A DNA stretch of 33,719 bases from Candidatus Helicobacter avicola. Its GTDB lineage: Bacteria; Campylobacterota; Campylobacteria; Campylobacterales; Helicobacteraceae. A program made the translations under genes and the position numbers. The stretch covers positions 1 to 33,719 of the forward strand of contig DXIN01000017.1 of assembly GCA_019112865.1 (NCBI GenBank), written 5' to 3'. Below are positions 14,614-22,882 of this stretch, piece by piece (position 1 is the first letter of the stretch; each line of letters opens with the position of its first letter). A model generated the notes under the pieces. The model was not told where the DNA came from. It saw nothing but the letters and a program-made list of their open reading frames with translations, and made no database searches.

Positions 14614-16482
14614 TCACCGCTCTACTTCCCAAATAATCTTTACAATTTCATAGAGGAGTTTGGAGCGTTCATTAAGGGCGGTTTTATCAAATTTTTCATA
14701 ATGTTTAAAGCTTATTCTTTTATTATCAAACTCTTTTTCTTTAAATGTAAGAAAATCCTTGTTTGTTTTATGATAAAACTCTTCACACAATGAGTGTCCC
14801 CATACAAGACTATTACTATAAGTTTTGAGCTTATCTTGATATTCTTCATTCCCTGATGAGATATTAACTCTATCTTTTAAAAGCAATAAGCCACCTAGTT
14901 TATTACGCTCTCTCTCAAATTCCTCTTCATTCTCAAAATACTCTATATTTGTCGCATTACGCGATAGAATATGCTCAATATGATACCCTGTTTTATCACC
15001 TTTTTTTGTCGTAATATTATAGACATCATTTTGTGGCTTTTGATTGATGTTATCACACAAATATTTTTCAACTCGTGCAAATAAATAACGCAAAACACGA
15101 ACATTCATATTGCTATAATTTCTTTCTAAGAAGCTAGAATATTCTAAAAGAGAATCTATCTTTTCTAAACCTCTTTTTACTTTAAGAGTTTCTTGCAATA
15201 AGCTATCAAAAATGCTTGTATAATCCTTTAATGCAGCTTTTTTTAGCCTATGATTAAGATTATAGGAAATCTCTTGAAACTCATTGCTATCATAGATTCC
15301 ATTGAGATTTAAAAGCATCCATAATCTATCATACTCTTTTGCAATAATTTGTATTTTCTCATCTTCTTGCTCATCATGCACCTTACAAGCTGCAAGAATA
15401 ATTTGATATTGCCCAGAAAGATAATTAATTTCATTGCTATACATTAAAAACTCATTCTCATTGCTCGTAATTGTTGCATATAGCTTTGCATAATAGCCAA
15501 TATCTTTTTCTATAAAGTTCTTAATATGAGTTTTATGTTTTTCATAAGATTTTCCAAATCCCAAGCTTTTAGCTATTTCATTATCCTCAAAAATATACCG
15601 ATGATAGCTGTTATTGATTGTTTTTTCAAGGTCAGAATTTCTCTTAAAAACAAATTTTGATTTTATTAAATCAACAAAAAAGTCGTCTTCCAACTCCCAT
15701 TCCGATAATAAATTAAGTGCCTTATCCCATTTTTCACAAAATGCCTCTGTGTCATTTTTATCTAGTGCTCCAATAAGCTTACCTTTGAGAATCTCAAATG
15801 GCTTTAGAGCCTCTCCTCTATCATTTATAACTTCAAAAATCATAGGTGTGTCATTTTGGTCAATGACCAACTCTACAAGCACCAATCGTTTAAGAAAATA
15901 TAAGATAAAGATATGAAGTTTTTTGGATTCCAGATCTTTAAATTTATTATCAAGATATTTTGATATATCTTGATAACGTTCTGCTAGGGTTTGTTCTGTT
16001 TTATTTTTAAATTCTTTAGGGTATGGTTTATTGTTAAATATGCAATCCATAATATTGTATCGTTTATCATTATCTATGTTAAAAACACTCTTAAATCCAT
16101 TATGACTGAAAATACATTGTTTTACTATCTCTTGAAGCTCTTTTAATTCATGGTATTGTGATAATAAATGATAGAGTTTTGTAGCAATAAGCGTAAGTGT
16201 TGAGAGTCGTTGCTGTCCATCTACGATATATTTTGTTCCTTCAATTTTATTGGTAATATACACATTGAGGTAATACCAATTATATTGTTCCAAGATTTTT
16301 CCACTGATTTCACTCTCTTTGAATTGACTATAACTCAATTCAAAGGTATAAAAAATATCATCTAAGAGAGTAATTGCAGTCTCCTTAGACCATACATATT
16401 CTCTTTGATAAAAATCAACGGCATAGTTTTGCTTAAGGCAAGTTTCCACGCTCTGTTTATCCGGTTCTATTGTTTTTGACAT
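14614..16482 (-). CDS. DUF262/DUF1524 (GmrSD-like) nuclease
   Basis: A 622-residue protein with a DUF262 domain at the N-terminus (QREYVW at 26-31, DGQQRLSTL at 88-96, and FEVINDRGEALKPFEILKG further on) and a C-terminal DUF1524 His-Me-finger nuclease domain (HIEHILSRN, then NKLGGLLLLKDRVNIS). Fusion of the two is the arrangement of GmrSD type IV restriction enzymes, in which DUF262 uses NTPs and DUF1524 cuts modified DNA; other phage-defence proteins share it. The gene is clearly richer in A/T than its neighbours and adjoins a restriction-modification pair, which fits horizontal acquisition. AAAAGGAG precedes the ATG. Target specificity cannot be read from sequence. Confidence 0.85.
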   Translation of the reverse strand: MSKTIEPDKQSVETCLKQNYAVDFYQREYVWSKETAITLLDDIFYTFELSYSQFKESEISGKILEQYNWYYLNVYITNKIEGTKYIVDGQQRLSTLTLIATKLYHLLSQYHELKELQEIVKQCIFSHNGFKSVFNIDNDKRYNIMDCIFNNKPYPKEFKNKTEQTLAERYQDISKYLDNKFKDLESKKLHIFILYFLKRLVLVELVIDQNDTPMIFEVINDRGEALKPFEILKGKLIGALDKNDTEAFCEKWDKALNLLSEWELEDDFFVDLIKSKFVFKRNSDLEKTINNSYHRYIFEDNEIAKSLGFGKSYEKHKTHIKNFIEKDIGYYAKLYATITSNENEFLMYSNEINYLSGQYQIILAACKVHDEQEDEKIQIIAKEYDRLWMLLNLNGIYDSNEFQEISYNLNHRLKKAALKDYTSIFDSLLQETLKVKRGLEKIDSLLEYSSFLERNYSNMNVRVLRYLFARVEKYLCDNINQKPQNDVYNITTKKGDKTGYHIEHILSRNATNIEYFENEEEFERERNKLGGLLLLKDRVNISSGNEEYQDKLKTYSNSLVWGHSLCEEFYHKTNKDFLTFKEKEFDNKRISFKHYEKFDKTALNERSKLLYEIVKIIWEVER

Positions 16483-16507
16483 ATACTCTCCTTTTAAAAA
16501 ATATAAA

Positions 16508-16513
16508 ATTATA
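16508..16513 (-). promoter_or_regulatory. -10 box of the DUF262 gene
   Basis: TATAAT on the minus strand, 26 bases ahead of the start codon. Confidence 0.4.
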
Positions 16514-16527
16514 ATCTAATTTCCCAA

Positions 16528-16739
16528 TCAACACAAATCATCAAAAGTTTCCCCGCCACTCCACTCTAGCCCTTGCTCTAGCATGAATCCTTCGATGCTG
16601 AAAAGTGTCCCCAAGCTTGTGTTTGTCTTATTTGCCTTTGTATGGCGAAGTACCGCTCCATTATCTCGCACAGAGTATCGCTCATTTTATAACTGCATTC
16701 TTTGGTTTGGGTGAAGTCTATATCAGGGTTTGCTGGCAT
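16528..16739 (-). pseudogene. Small unknown gene, probably frameshifted
   Basis: From ATG 16739 (AAAGGA upstream) the frame stops after 53 residues (…QTQAWGHFSASKDSC). If one G is added to the GGGG tract in TTGGGGAC, the frame reads on as AWGTLFSIEGFMLEQGLEWS to GGETFDDLC and a TGA at 16528, a 70-residue protein with a more natural composition. I recognise no family; the segment CEIMERYFAIQRQIRQTQAW is helical. It lies 24 bases after the methyltransferase gene and ahead of the DUF262 gene, with its own TATAAT (16768-16773). Confidence 0.45.
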
Positions 16740-16763
16740 TATGATTCCTTTAAAAAGCAAGTT

Positions 16764-17963
16764 TTACATTATAGCGCATTCATTAAGCCATTTATACTTG
16801 CTAAAGTTGGAATCTAGCATACAAGATTCTAAGCTTCTTTGTGAAAAGAGATAGCGTCCATCGCAGATAAAGCCAAGCTCTTGCCAATCGACATTATTTA
16901 ACTTTTCACATAGCTCTTTTAAGCCTTGAAAATCTACCTCAAACTTTGGAAAAATTGCTAAAATCGAGCCATCATAAGCCTTGCATGAGTGCAAGAAAAA
17001 AGGTCTTTTATTGCGTGTTTTGGTGTTGACATAGATTCTAGGCAAATCACTTTTATAATAATCCCTGCCCCATTCCCACCAATTATTTTCATCAAAGTTT
17101 TTTATTTTGCGTTTTAAAAGTTGCTCTTTATACCCTTGCAAATAGGCACAAGTTTTGCCATAGATTCCATATATCATCTTGCGTGTTTTGCCACTTTTGC
17201 AGGTATTTGAATACACAAAGTCCGTATTGCCATATTTTTCATTTGCGTAAATAGAATCTGCTCCGCTTACTGCTCCTACTTTGACAAAAAAGAGGCTAGA
17301 AAAAGGGATAGTGTAGGTATTTTTGGTAAAGAGAAGCTGTCCATTTATGCAGGAAAACTGCCTTAAGCACTTGGTATTGCGAGAGAAATTACCCCTTTCA
17401 AAACGCCATATTGCACAGTTTGGCTGTGCCTTGCTAAAAATCTTTTTATCTCCTAAGTCTACAAAGTCCGTAATGCTACCTTGAGAAAATAAAAACTCAT
17501 TTAACCTAACACTAGCCGTGCTTTTTAAAAAATCCCTAGGCGTGATAAAGATAAGCTCACCACCCTCTTTTAAATGCAAAATGCTTTTGTAGATAAAAAA
17601 GAGATATAAATTACTTCGTTCATCAAAGATATTTTTAAATGATGAAAGCAAAATCTTAGTCTCATAGCCTATATCCTTATATTTTACATAAGGAGGATTG
17701 CCAATGACAACATCAAATTTTTCACTCACAGGATAGGCAAAAAAGTCAAGATTTAAAACCTTAGAATCTACTATCACCTTAGAATCTAACTCTATACCGA
17801 TTGTATTTTTTGGCAAATGTTTCAAAAATGCCCCATCACCACAGCTTGGCTCTAAAAATCTTGGATTTTTTGCCTTAGTAGTATTTTGAATAAGCCCTAA
17901 CATATCACTTACTATATGTTGCGGTGTGAAAACCTGCCCCAAATGCTCTACATTAAGATTCAT
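16764..17963 (-). CDS. N6-adenine DNA methyltransferase of a restriction-modification pair
   Basis: A methyltransferase of about 399 residues that should methylate adenine at the site recognised by the neighbouring nuclease. Motifs run in the gamma-class order: GQVFTPQHIVSDML (motif X), FLEPSCGDGAFL (motif I, SAM binding), and VVIGNPPYVKY (motif IV, catalytic NPPY). The rest is the target-recognition region, with several Trp/Tyr/Asn-rich stretches. The ATG at 17963 (MNLNVEHLGQVF) is preferred to the earlier frame start. It overlaps the nuclease gene by 11 bases, so the two are co-expressed. Confidence 0.85.
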   Translation of the reverse strand: MNLNVEHLGQVFTPQHIVSDMLGLIQNTTKAKNPRFLEPSCGDGAFLKHLPKNTIGIELDSKVIVDSKVLNLDFFAYPVSEKFDVVIGNPPYVKYKDIGYETKILLSSFKNIFDERSNLYLFFIYKSILHLKEGGELIFITPRDFLKSTASVRLNEFLFSQGSITDFVDLGDKKIFSKAQPNCAIWRFERGNFSRNTKCLRQFSCINGQLLFTKNTYTIPFSSLFFVKVGAVSGADSIYANEKYGNTDFVYSNTCKSGKTRKMIYGIYGKTCAYLQGYKEQLLKRKIKNFDENNWWEWGRDYYKSDLPRIYVNTKTRNKRPFFLHSCKAYDGSILAIFPKFEVDFQGLKELCEKLNNVDWQELGFICDGRYLFSQRSLESCMLDSNFSKYKWLNECAIM

Positions 17964-18567
17964 AAAAATATTTCCTAAAGGAAAGATAGGCATCAGCCCT
18001 TAGTCTCAAAGACTCTTCAAAAGTGCATAAAATAAAATCTCTTGCTTGAGTGAAGTCCCTTTGTATAAAGTTGCGATTATTGTCCCATTTTGCTTGAAAG
18101 GGTAGATTGTTACCATTTGGATTAATAGATTCTAAGCCTTTAAGCGAGGTAGCAAAAACATCACTAGGATTATCTTTATTGATAATCAAAAAGTAGTAAT
18201 CGGCATTATTTGTTTGTAAATTTTCACTTAGAGTTTTAAAATAATTCTCCCAAGACACACCATTATTAAAGGGTGGAATCTGCCCTGTGAGTGCGTAGTA
18301 GATTCCAAGTTTGCAGTTGAGATTATCGGCTGTTTTTGTCGTGCTGACCTTAATATTTACAGGGATAAAAACTTCATTTTGGGTAAAAGAAAAATCTACC
18401 CAATCCCGCATATTAGGGCGATTAATAGTGAAGTTTTGCTCTAAGAGCTTAAAAATCTCATCTTCGTTAAAAGCAGAATTTATCCGCCCATCACGACTTT
18501 GAGTGCTTAGATGTAGATTTTGCTTTTTCAAAAATTCCACCATTTCAAGCAGCATTTGTGGTAGCAT
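17953..18567 (-). CDS. Putative type II restriction endonuclease
   Basis: A soluble protein of about 204 residues directly ahead of, and overlapping, the methyltransferase gene, which is the usual place for the cognate nuclease. A PD-(D/E)xK-like core is suggested by RDWVDFSF (acid), then a strand PVNIKVST, where the usual D/E-x-K reads N-I-K, followed by KTADNLNCKLGIYYALTG. The Asn in place of the acidic residue is unusual and makes the call less secure. The ATG at 18567 has AAGGGA ahead; a TTG at 18591 is also in frame. The gene begins 28 bases after ilvD and may ride on the ilvD transcript. Recognition site unknown. Confidence 0.6.
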   Translation of the reverse strand: MLPQMLLEMVEFLKKQNLHLSTQSRDGRINSAFNEDEIFKLLEQNFTINRPNMRDWVDFSFTQNEVFIPVNIKVSTTKTADNLNCKLGIYYALTGQIPPFNNGVSWENYFKTLSENLQTNNADYYFLIINKDNPSDVFATSLKGLESINPNGNNLPFQAKWDNNRNFIQRDFTQARDFILCTFEESLRLRADAYLSFRKYFYES

Positions 18568-18595
18568 TGTTTTCCCTTGTTGCTTTTTCAATCTC

Positions 18596-20488
18596 TCACA
18601 ACTCCGTTTTTAGCACCGCGCCATTTGCGGCGTTGCTAACAAGCAAAGAGTAGCGTTTTAGCCACTTGCTTGTGATGTTTTTGCCACGCATAATTTGCTT
18701 TGCTATACCCTCACTTTGCCATTTTGCCCGCCTAGATTCTAAAACCTTAGAATCTACTAGCAGATTTAGCTCCCCCCTTGAGACGGAAATCTCTATCTCA
18801 TCGCCATCCTCTATCAACGCAATTAAGCCCCCCTCTGCTGCCTCTGGGCTCACATGCCCGATACACGCCCCACGCGTCGCCCCGCTAAAGCGTCCATCGG
18901 TGATTAACGCCACACTCTCCCCTAGTCCCATACCCATAATGAGACTTGTAGGACTTAGCATTTCTTGCATTCCCGGACCCCCCTTTGGTCCCTCATAGCG
19001 GATAACCACGACATTACCCGCCTTTACCTTACCCCCAGCGATGCCCTTAATCGCCTCGCTTTGTGAGTTAAAGCAAAGTGCTTTGCCCCTAAATTCTTTC
19101 ATAGATTCCGCCACTGCTGCAACCTTTAGCACTGCCCCCTCTTTAGCGAGATTCCCAAAGAGAATCTTTAGCCCACCCACAGGAGAATAGGCATTTTCGT
19201 TGGTGTGGATTATGGTTGTGTCTGTGATTTTAGAATCTTTAATCCTCTCGCCCAAAGTTTCGCCCGTGATTGTCAAAGCATCAAGATAGAGGATAGAATC
19301 AGAATTACTAGATTCTGTGCCACCATTTTCACAAATTCTAGTATTTGCGGTGTGGCTGTGTAAGTTTTGAGAATTTTCTAAAGAAACTGCGTTTTGAGGG
19401 AGGTTAGCGGACTTGGCGTCCGTGCCTCTCGCAAAATTCTCAACCTTATCGCATTGCATACCCAAAGACGAATTACCCCTCTTAGCCACTTCATTCATTA
19501 CGGCTGATACCCCGCCCGCTCTATTAATATCCTCCATATGCACACTACTTAACGCCGGGGCGATTTTAGCGATATGCGCGACTTTGGCAGCAATTGCGTT
19601 GATAGACTCCAAATCAAACTCCACGCCCGCCTCTTTGGCAATGGCAAGCATATGCAGCACGGTATTGGTGCTCCCACCCATTGCCATATCCACGACAAAG
19701 GCATTATGCACCGCCTTAGCATTTAAAATATTGCGGAATCTAAACCGCTCGCTTTCCCCAGAATCTAGCGCAATCTCCACAATCCGCCGTGCCGCCGCCC
19801 TCAATAACTCCTCTCTCTCCTTTGTGAGTGCGGGTATCGTGCCATTCCCCTCTAGTGCCACACCCATAGCCTCACACAGCGTATTCATCGAGTTTGCCGT
19901 AAACATTCCACTACAACTCCCACCACCCGGACAGGCATTGCACTCTATCTCGTGTAGCCGCTTCTCATCGATTTTGCCACTCTCATACGCCCCCACTGCT
20001 TCAAAGGCGGAGTTCAAATCCAGCACACTGCCATCATCTAGCCTCCCTGCCATCATCGGACCACCGCTTACAAAGATTGTTGGCACATTCACGCGCAACG
20101 CTCCCATCAGCATACCCGGCACGATTTTATCGCAATTAGGAATGCAAATCATCGCATCTAGGGAGTGCGCATTCATCACCGTCTCGATGCAATCGGCTAT
20201 CAGCTCGCGGCTAGGCAGGGAGTAGAGCATACCATTATGCCCCATAGCGATGCCATCATCAACACCAATGGTGTTAAACTCAAATGGCACGCCGCCGGCT
20301 TTGCGTATCTCATCTTTGATGATAGCAGCGTATTTATTGAGGTAGAAATGCCCGGGGATAATGTCAATATAGCTATTTGCCACGCCAATAAAGGGCTTGC
20401 TAAAATCCTCATCTTTTAATCCCGTGGCGCGCAATAAACTCCTGTGCGGTGCTCTCTGGTAGCCTTTTTTAATCATATCACTTCGCAT
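18596..20488 (-). CDS. ilvD: Dihydroxy-acid dehydratase, with a 59-residue insertion
   Basis: IlvD dehydrates 2,3-dihydroxy acids to 2-keto acids in valine, leucine and isoleucine synthesis. It is an iron-sulfur enzyme: [12 protein letters not shown] and [19 protein letters not shown] carry the cluster Cys residues, and [19 protein letters not shown] near the C-terminus is also conserved. The protein has 630 residues, about 60 more than the form this sequence otherwise matches. The excess is one block (residues 339-397) between MNEVAKRG and [13 protein letters not shown], where relatives have only a few residues. The block is Asn/Ser/Thr-rich and keeps the frame. A TATAAT box lies upstream. 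The gene argues against H. pylori, which lacks this pathway. Confidence 0.95.
   Translation of the reverse strand: MRSDMIKKGYQRAPHRSLLRATGLKDEDFSKPFIGVANSYIDIIPGHFYLNKYAAIIKDEIRKAGGVPFEFNTIGVDDGIAMGHNGMLYSLPSRELIADCIETVMNAHSLDAMICIPNCDKIVPGMLMGALRVNVPTIFVSGGPMMAGRLDDGSVLDLNSAFEAVGAYESGKIDEKRLHEIECNACPGGGSCSGMFTANSMNTLCEAMGVALEGNGTIPALTKEREELLRAAARRIVEIALDSGESERFRFRNILNAKAVHNAFVVDMAMGGSTNTVLHMLAIAKEAGVEFDLESINAIAAKVAHIAKIAPALSSVHMEDINRAGGVSAVMNEVAKRGNSSLGMQCDKVENFARGTDAKSANLPQNAVSLENSQNLHSHTANTRICENGGTESSNSDSILYLDALTITGETLGERIKDSKITDTTIIHTNENAYSPVGGLKILFGNLAKEGAVLKVAAVAESMKEFRGKALCFNSQSEAIKGIAGGKVKAGNVVVIRYEGPKGGPGMQEMLSPTSLIMGMGLGESVALITDGRFSGATRGACIGHVSPEAAEGGLIALIEDGDEIEISVSRGELNLLVDSKVLESRRAKWQSEGIAKQIMRGKNITSKWLKRYSLLVSNAANGAVLKTEL
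19298..19474 (-). other. In-frame inserted segment within ilvD (possible mobile or repeat DNA)
   Basis: A block of 177 bases (59 codons) with no counterpart in the usual IlvD. It contains a small inverted repeat (CGGAC-GCCAA-GTCCG) and encodes a low-complexity peptide including [20 protein letters not shown]. No second copy is visible in this window. Confidence 0.5.
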
Positions 20489-20517
20489 TACAAACTCCTT
20501 GTGGAATGAATGCGTAT

Positions 20518-20523
20518 ATTATA
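20518..20523 (-). promoter_or_regulatory. -10 box of ilvD
   Basis: TATAAT on the minus strand, 30 bases before the ilvD start; an AAGGAG site follows. Confidence 0.4.
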
Positions 20524-20559
20524 GCTTAAGAGGATACCAAATGCACCAAAATACCCTCC

Positions 20560-21438
20560 TTATACATTGTTTGTGAGAAGATTTTGCTCCCGCATTGCCT
20601 CATAAATCGCCTCATAGCCCGCTAACTCACGTTCTCCTACTTTCACCCACGCATTAAGCCCCTCCATTTGCATCATCTTAGCGATAAGCGGGTCGCTCTT
20701 TTTGTCATTTTGGCTTAAAAGCATAGTGCAAAATCGCTCTTTGCTTTGAGAATCTAAGCTAGGCAACACCGAAAAATTGCAATGACAATACCCCGGTGAA
20801 GCCCAAAAACTCTCCACTTCTGGATACTCGCCTTGGGTGAGAATCCTAATCCATGTGCTAGAACCGATACTTCCCGCATCAAGCTCACCTTTTTTAATCG
20901 CCTCAAGCACATCAAACTCGCTCACACCTGTGTCGCCATGCTTGCCTAAGTCTGTGTTGTAGCGAATGAGTGCGAGCGAATCCGCGCTCTTGCGTCCCTT
21001 TTGCACAAACTCCGCATAAGAGTTAAACATCTCAATACCTAGCCCACTCTCTCTTTGCAGATAGTAGATGCTCATAATCGCCGCTTGGGCTGAATCTAGG
21101 CTCCCCAGTCCAAAGACTTTGCCTTTCAAGTCGCTAAGTGTGCGGATTTTGTCGTTTTTGCGTGCCACAAAATGCGTGGTAAAGTCAATATCGCTATCAC
21201 GCATAAGCAAAGCTTGTGCTTTGCCCTCTGTCGCGTGCAATGTGCGTATCCACGCGACATTGGTATTCCACGCGATGTCAATACTGCCCTTGAGTAGAGA
21301 ATCCACCTGCCGCTCGTAGTTGCTAAAAAGCACATAGTCTAGTTTGCAACCAGAGGCATTGGCATAATCCCTGATGATGTCCCAAATGGGCACGACTTTT
21401 GCGTCATAAGCGACGGCTCCTAAGAGTAGTGTTTTCAT
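20560..21438 (-). CDS. PhnD-like substrate-binding protein without signal peptide
   Basis: A 292-residue type 2 periplasmic-binding fold protein of the phosphate/phosphonate (PhnD) family: GAVAYDAKVVPIWDII at the start, YERQVDSLLKGSIDIAWNTN, then LKGKVFGLGSLDSAQAAIMS and FDVLEAIKKGELDAGSIGS. The first strand begins at once, so there is no secretion signal and the protein should be cytoplasmic. No permease or ATPase is beside it, which argues against a plain transporter and for a binding or enzyme-like role with the neighbouring flavoprotein. The ATG at 21438 has a strong AAAAAGGAG; the upstream frame overlapping the flavoprotein gene is rejected. Confidence 0.8.
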   Translation of the reverse strand: MKTLLLGAVAYDAKVVPIWDIIRDYANASGCKLDYVLFSNYERQVDSLLKGSIDIAWNTNVAWIRTLHATEGKAQALLMRDSDIDFTTHFVARKNDKIRTLSDLKGKVFGLGSLDSAQAAIMSIYYLQRESGLGIEMFNSYAEFVQKGRKSADSLALIRYNTDLGKHGDTGVSEFDVLEAIKKGELDAGSIGSSTWIRILTQGEYPEVESFWASPGYCHCNFSVLPSLDSQSKERFCTMLLSQNDKKSDPLIAKMMQMEGLNAWVKVGERELAGYEAIYEAMREQNLLTNNV

Positions 21439-21596
21439 TGTTTCTCTCCTTTTTGTTTTTGATTTTTTGAAAATGGCTCCTTGGGTATGCAATGCGATAA
21501 GATTGCGGATTTTTTGAAAGGCACGGACTAGGCGTATGTAACCAAGCGCCTCACGCAGAATCCTCGATTTATCGCAAAAAGCCAAGCCCTCTAACT

Positions 21597-22721
21597 CTAA
21601 GACACAACAGCGCTCCCTAGCCAACTTTTAAGCACATCAAGGCTTGGTGCCATCACCTGTGAAGCATACGCATCGCGGAAATATCGCTCTAGCGGTAAAT
21701 GCTTGCTATACGCCTTGCCCCCACCTAGTCGCATAGCCAAAGAGGCTATGTCCATAACATTATGGATAGCATTAATCCGACATGCAAAAACTTTGAGCGG
21801 AGCATCAGCTTCTTTGGCATCAAGACTCCTCGCTGCCTCTGTGGTGAGGCTTAGTGAGGCTTGGACTTTGGTATAAATATCAGCCAAATGAATCTTCACT
21901 AGCTCAATGTCGCTCAAAGATCCACCACTTGTGTATTTTCTGCTTTTGGTATGCCCCAAAATGCACTCATACATCGCTTCACCCAGCCCACTATACACCG
22001 CGCCAAGCCCAGTGATAAAATACATTATCAACGCGCCTGAATGCGTCTCGCCATCGCCATCACTCCCGAGCAAAAATCTCTCTTCCACGCGCACATCGTT
22101 GTATTGCACGGGCTTAGAATTGTTCCCTCGCATACCAAGCCCATTCCAAGTGTTTTGCTCTGTTACAACACCCGGAAGTTTGCAATCCACAAGCCAAGTG
22201 TTGTATGTGCCTTGTTTTTTGCAAGAGTTGGTATAAGTGAGGTAGTAATCTGCATACTCTGCCGAGGTTACAAAGCTTTTGCGCCCCTTTAAGATTCTAT
22301 ATCCTCCCTCGCTACTTTCAGTAATATCAGGTGCGCCAAAGTGCGTCCCACTGCCACTTTCACTATATGCGAGGGCGAGGAGGATTTTGCCTTGTGCAAT
22401 TTGTGGCAAAATCTCATCTTTAAGCTCCTCACTCCCAAAAAGGCTAATCGCTGATACGGCGGTATTGTGCATCATATAGCATAATGCCGTAGTGGCGCAA
22501 AATCGCCCAAGTTCATAGCACACCTTGATATGCTCGCTCGCCCCACCGCCTAGTCCGCCGTATTGCTTAGGCACGAGCAGGGCAGTAAAGCCCTCTTTTT
22601 TGAGCGCATCAAAGCTCTCTTTGGGGAATCTCCCCTCTTCATCGGTTTGTTTGGTGTAGGTGGCGATGTGTTTGCTCCCAAACTCCCTGCTGAATGTCGT
22701 GATATTGTCTAAAGTTAGCAT
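21597..22721 (-). CDS. Acyl-CoA dehydrogenase-family flavoprotein
   Basis: A 374-residue protein of the acyl-CoA dehydrogenase fold: N-terminal helices ending LLVPKQYGGLGGGASEH, the middle FAD-contacting strand LALAYSESGSGTHFGAPDI, YRILKGRKSFVTSAEYADYY, and C-terminal helices with LAMRLGGGKAYSKHLPLERYFRDA. The family includes both fatty-acid dehydrogenases and flavin monooxygenases; with no other beta-oxidation genes here and a diiron protein upstream, an oxygenase or other redox role seems as likely. AAGGAG precedes the ATG. The PhnD-like gene begins about 158 bases after its end, with no promoter that I can pick out between them. Confidence 0.8.
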   Translation of the reverse strand: MLTLDNITTFSREFGSKHIATYTKQTDEEGRFPKESFDALKKEGFTALLVPKQYGGLGGGASEHIKVCYELGRFCATTALCYMMHNTAVSAISLFGSEELKDEILPQIAQGKILLALAYSESGSGTHFGAPDITESSEGGYRILKGRKSFVTSAEYADYYLTYTNSCKKQGTYNTWLVDCKLPGVVTEQNTWNGLGMRGNNSKPVQYNDVRVEERFLLGSDGDGETHSGALIMYFITGLGAVYSGLGEAMYECILGHTKSRKYTSGGSLSDIELVKIHLADIYTKVQASLSLTTEAARSLDAKEADAPLKVFACRINAIHNVMDIASLAMRLGGGKAYSKHLPLERYFRDAYASQVMAPSLDVLKSWLGSAVVS

Positions 22722-22882
22722 AAGTGCTCCTTATATCGTAAAATGTCTCTAAATCACACGGATTTCTAAGATAGTTGGCTACCTTTTGAGAATCTTTCTT
22801 GTCCCTAGAGCCTCCTCTTTGTATCAATATAGGCAATATTTCTACTCCTCTAAGGACGCAAAAGACTCACAAAAGATACCCC

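Noticed and set aside
19413-20225. 270-residue plus-strand frame
   Set aside because: It is the antisense shadow of ilvD; composition is Ser/Ile/Pro/Thr-rich without motifs.
20560-21624. Longer start of the PhnD-like protein at 21624
   Set aside because: The extra 62 residues overlap the flavoprotein end, are not family-like, and a strong ribosome site stands before 21438.
22639-22836. 65-residue minus-strand frame from a TTG, overlapping the start of the ACAD-like gene
   Set aside because: No ribosome site, TTG start, and its second half is an off-frame reading of the well-supported flavoprotein gene.
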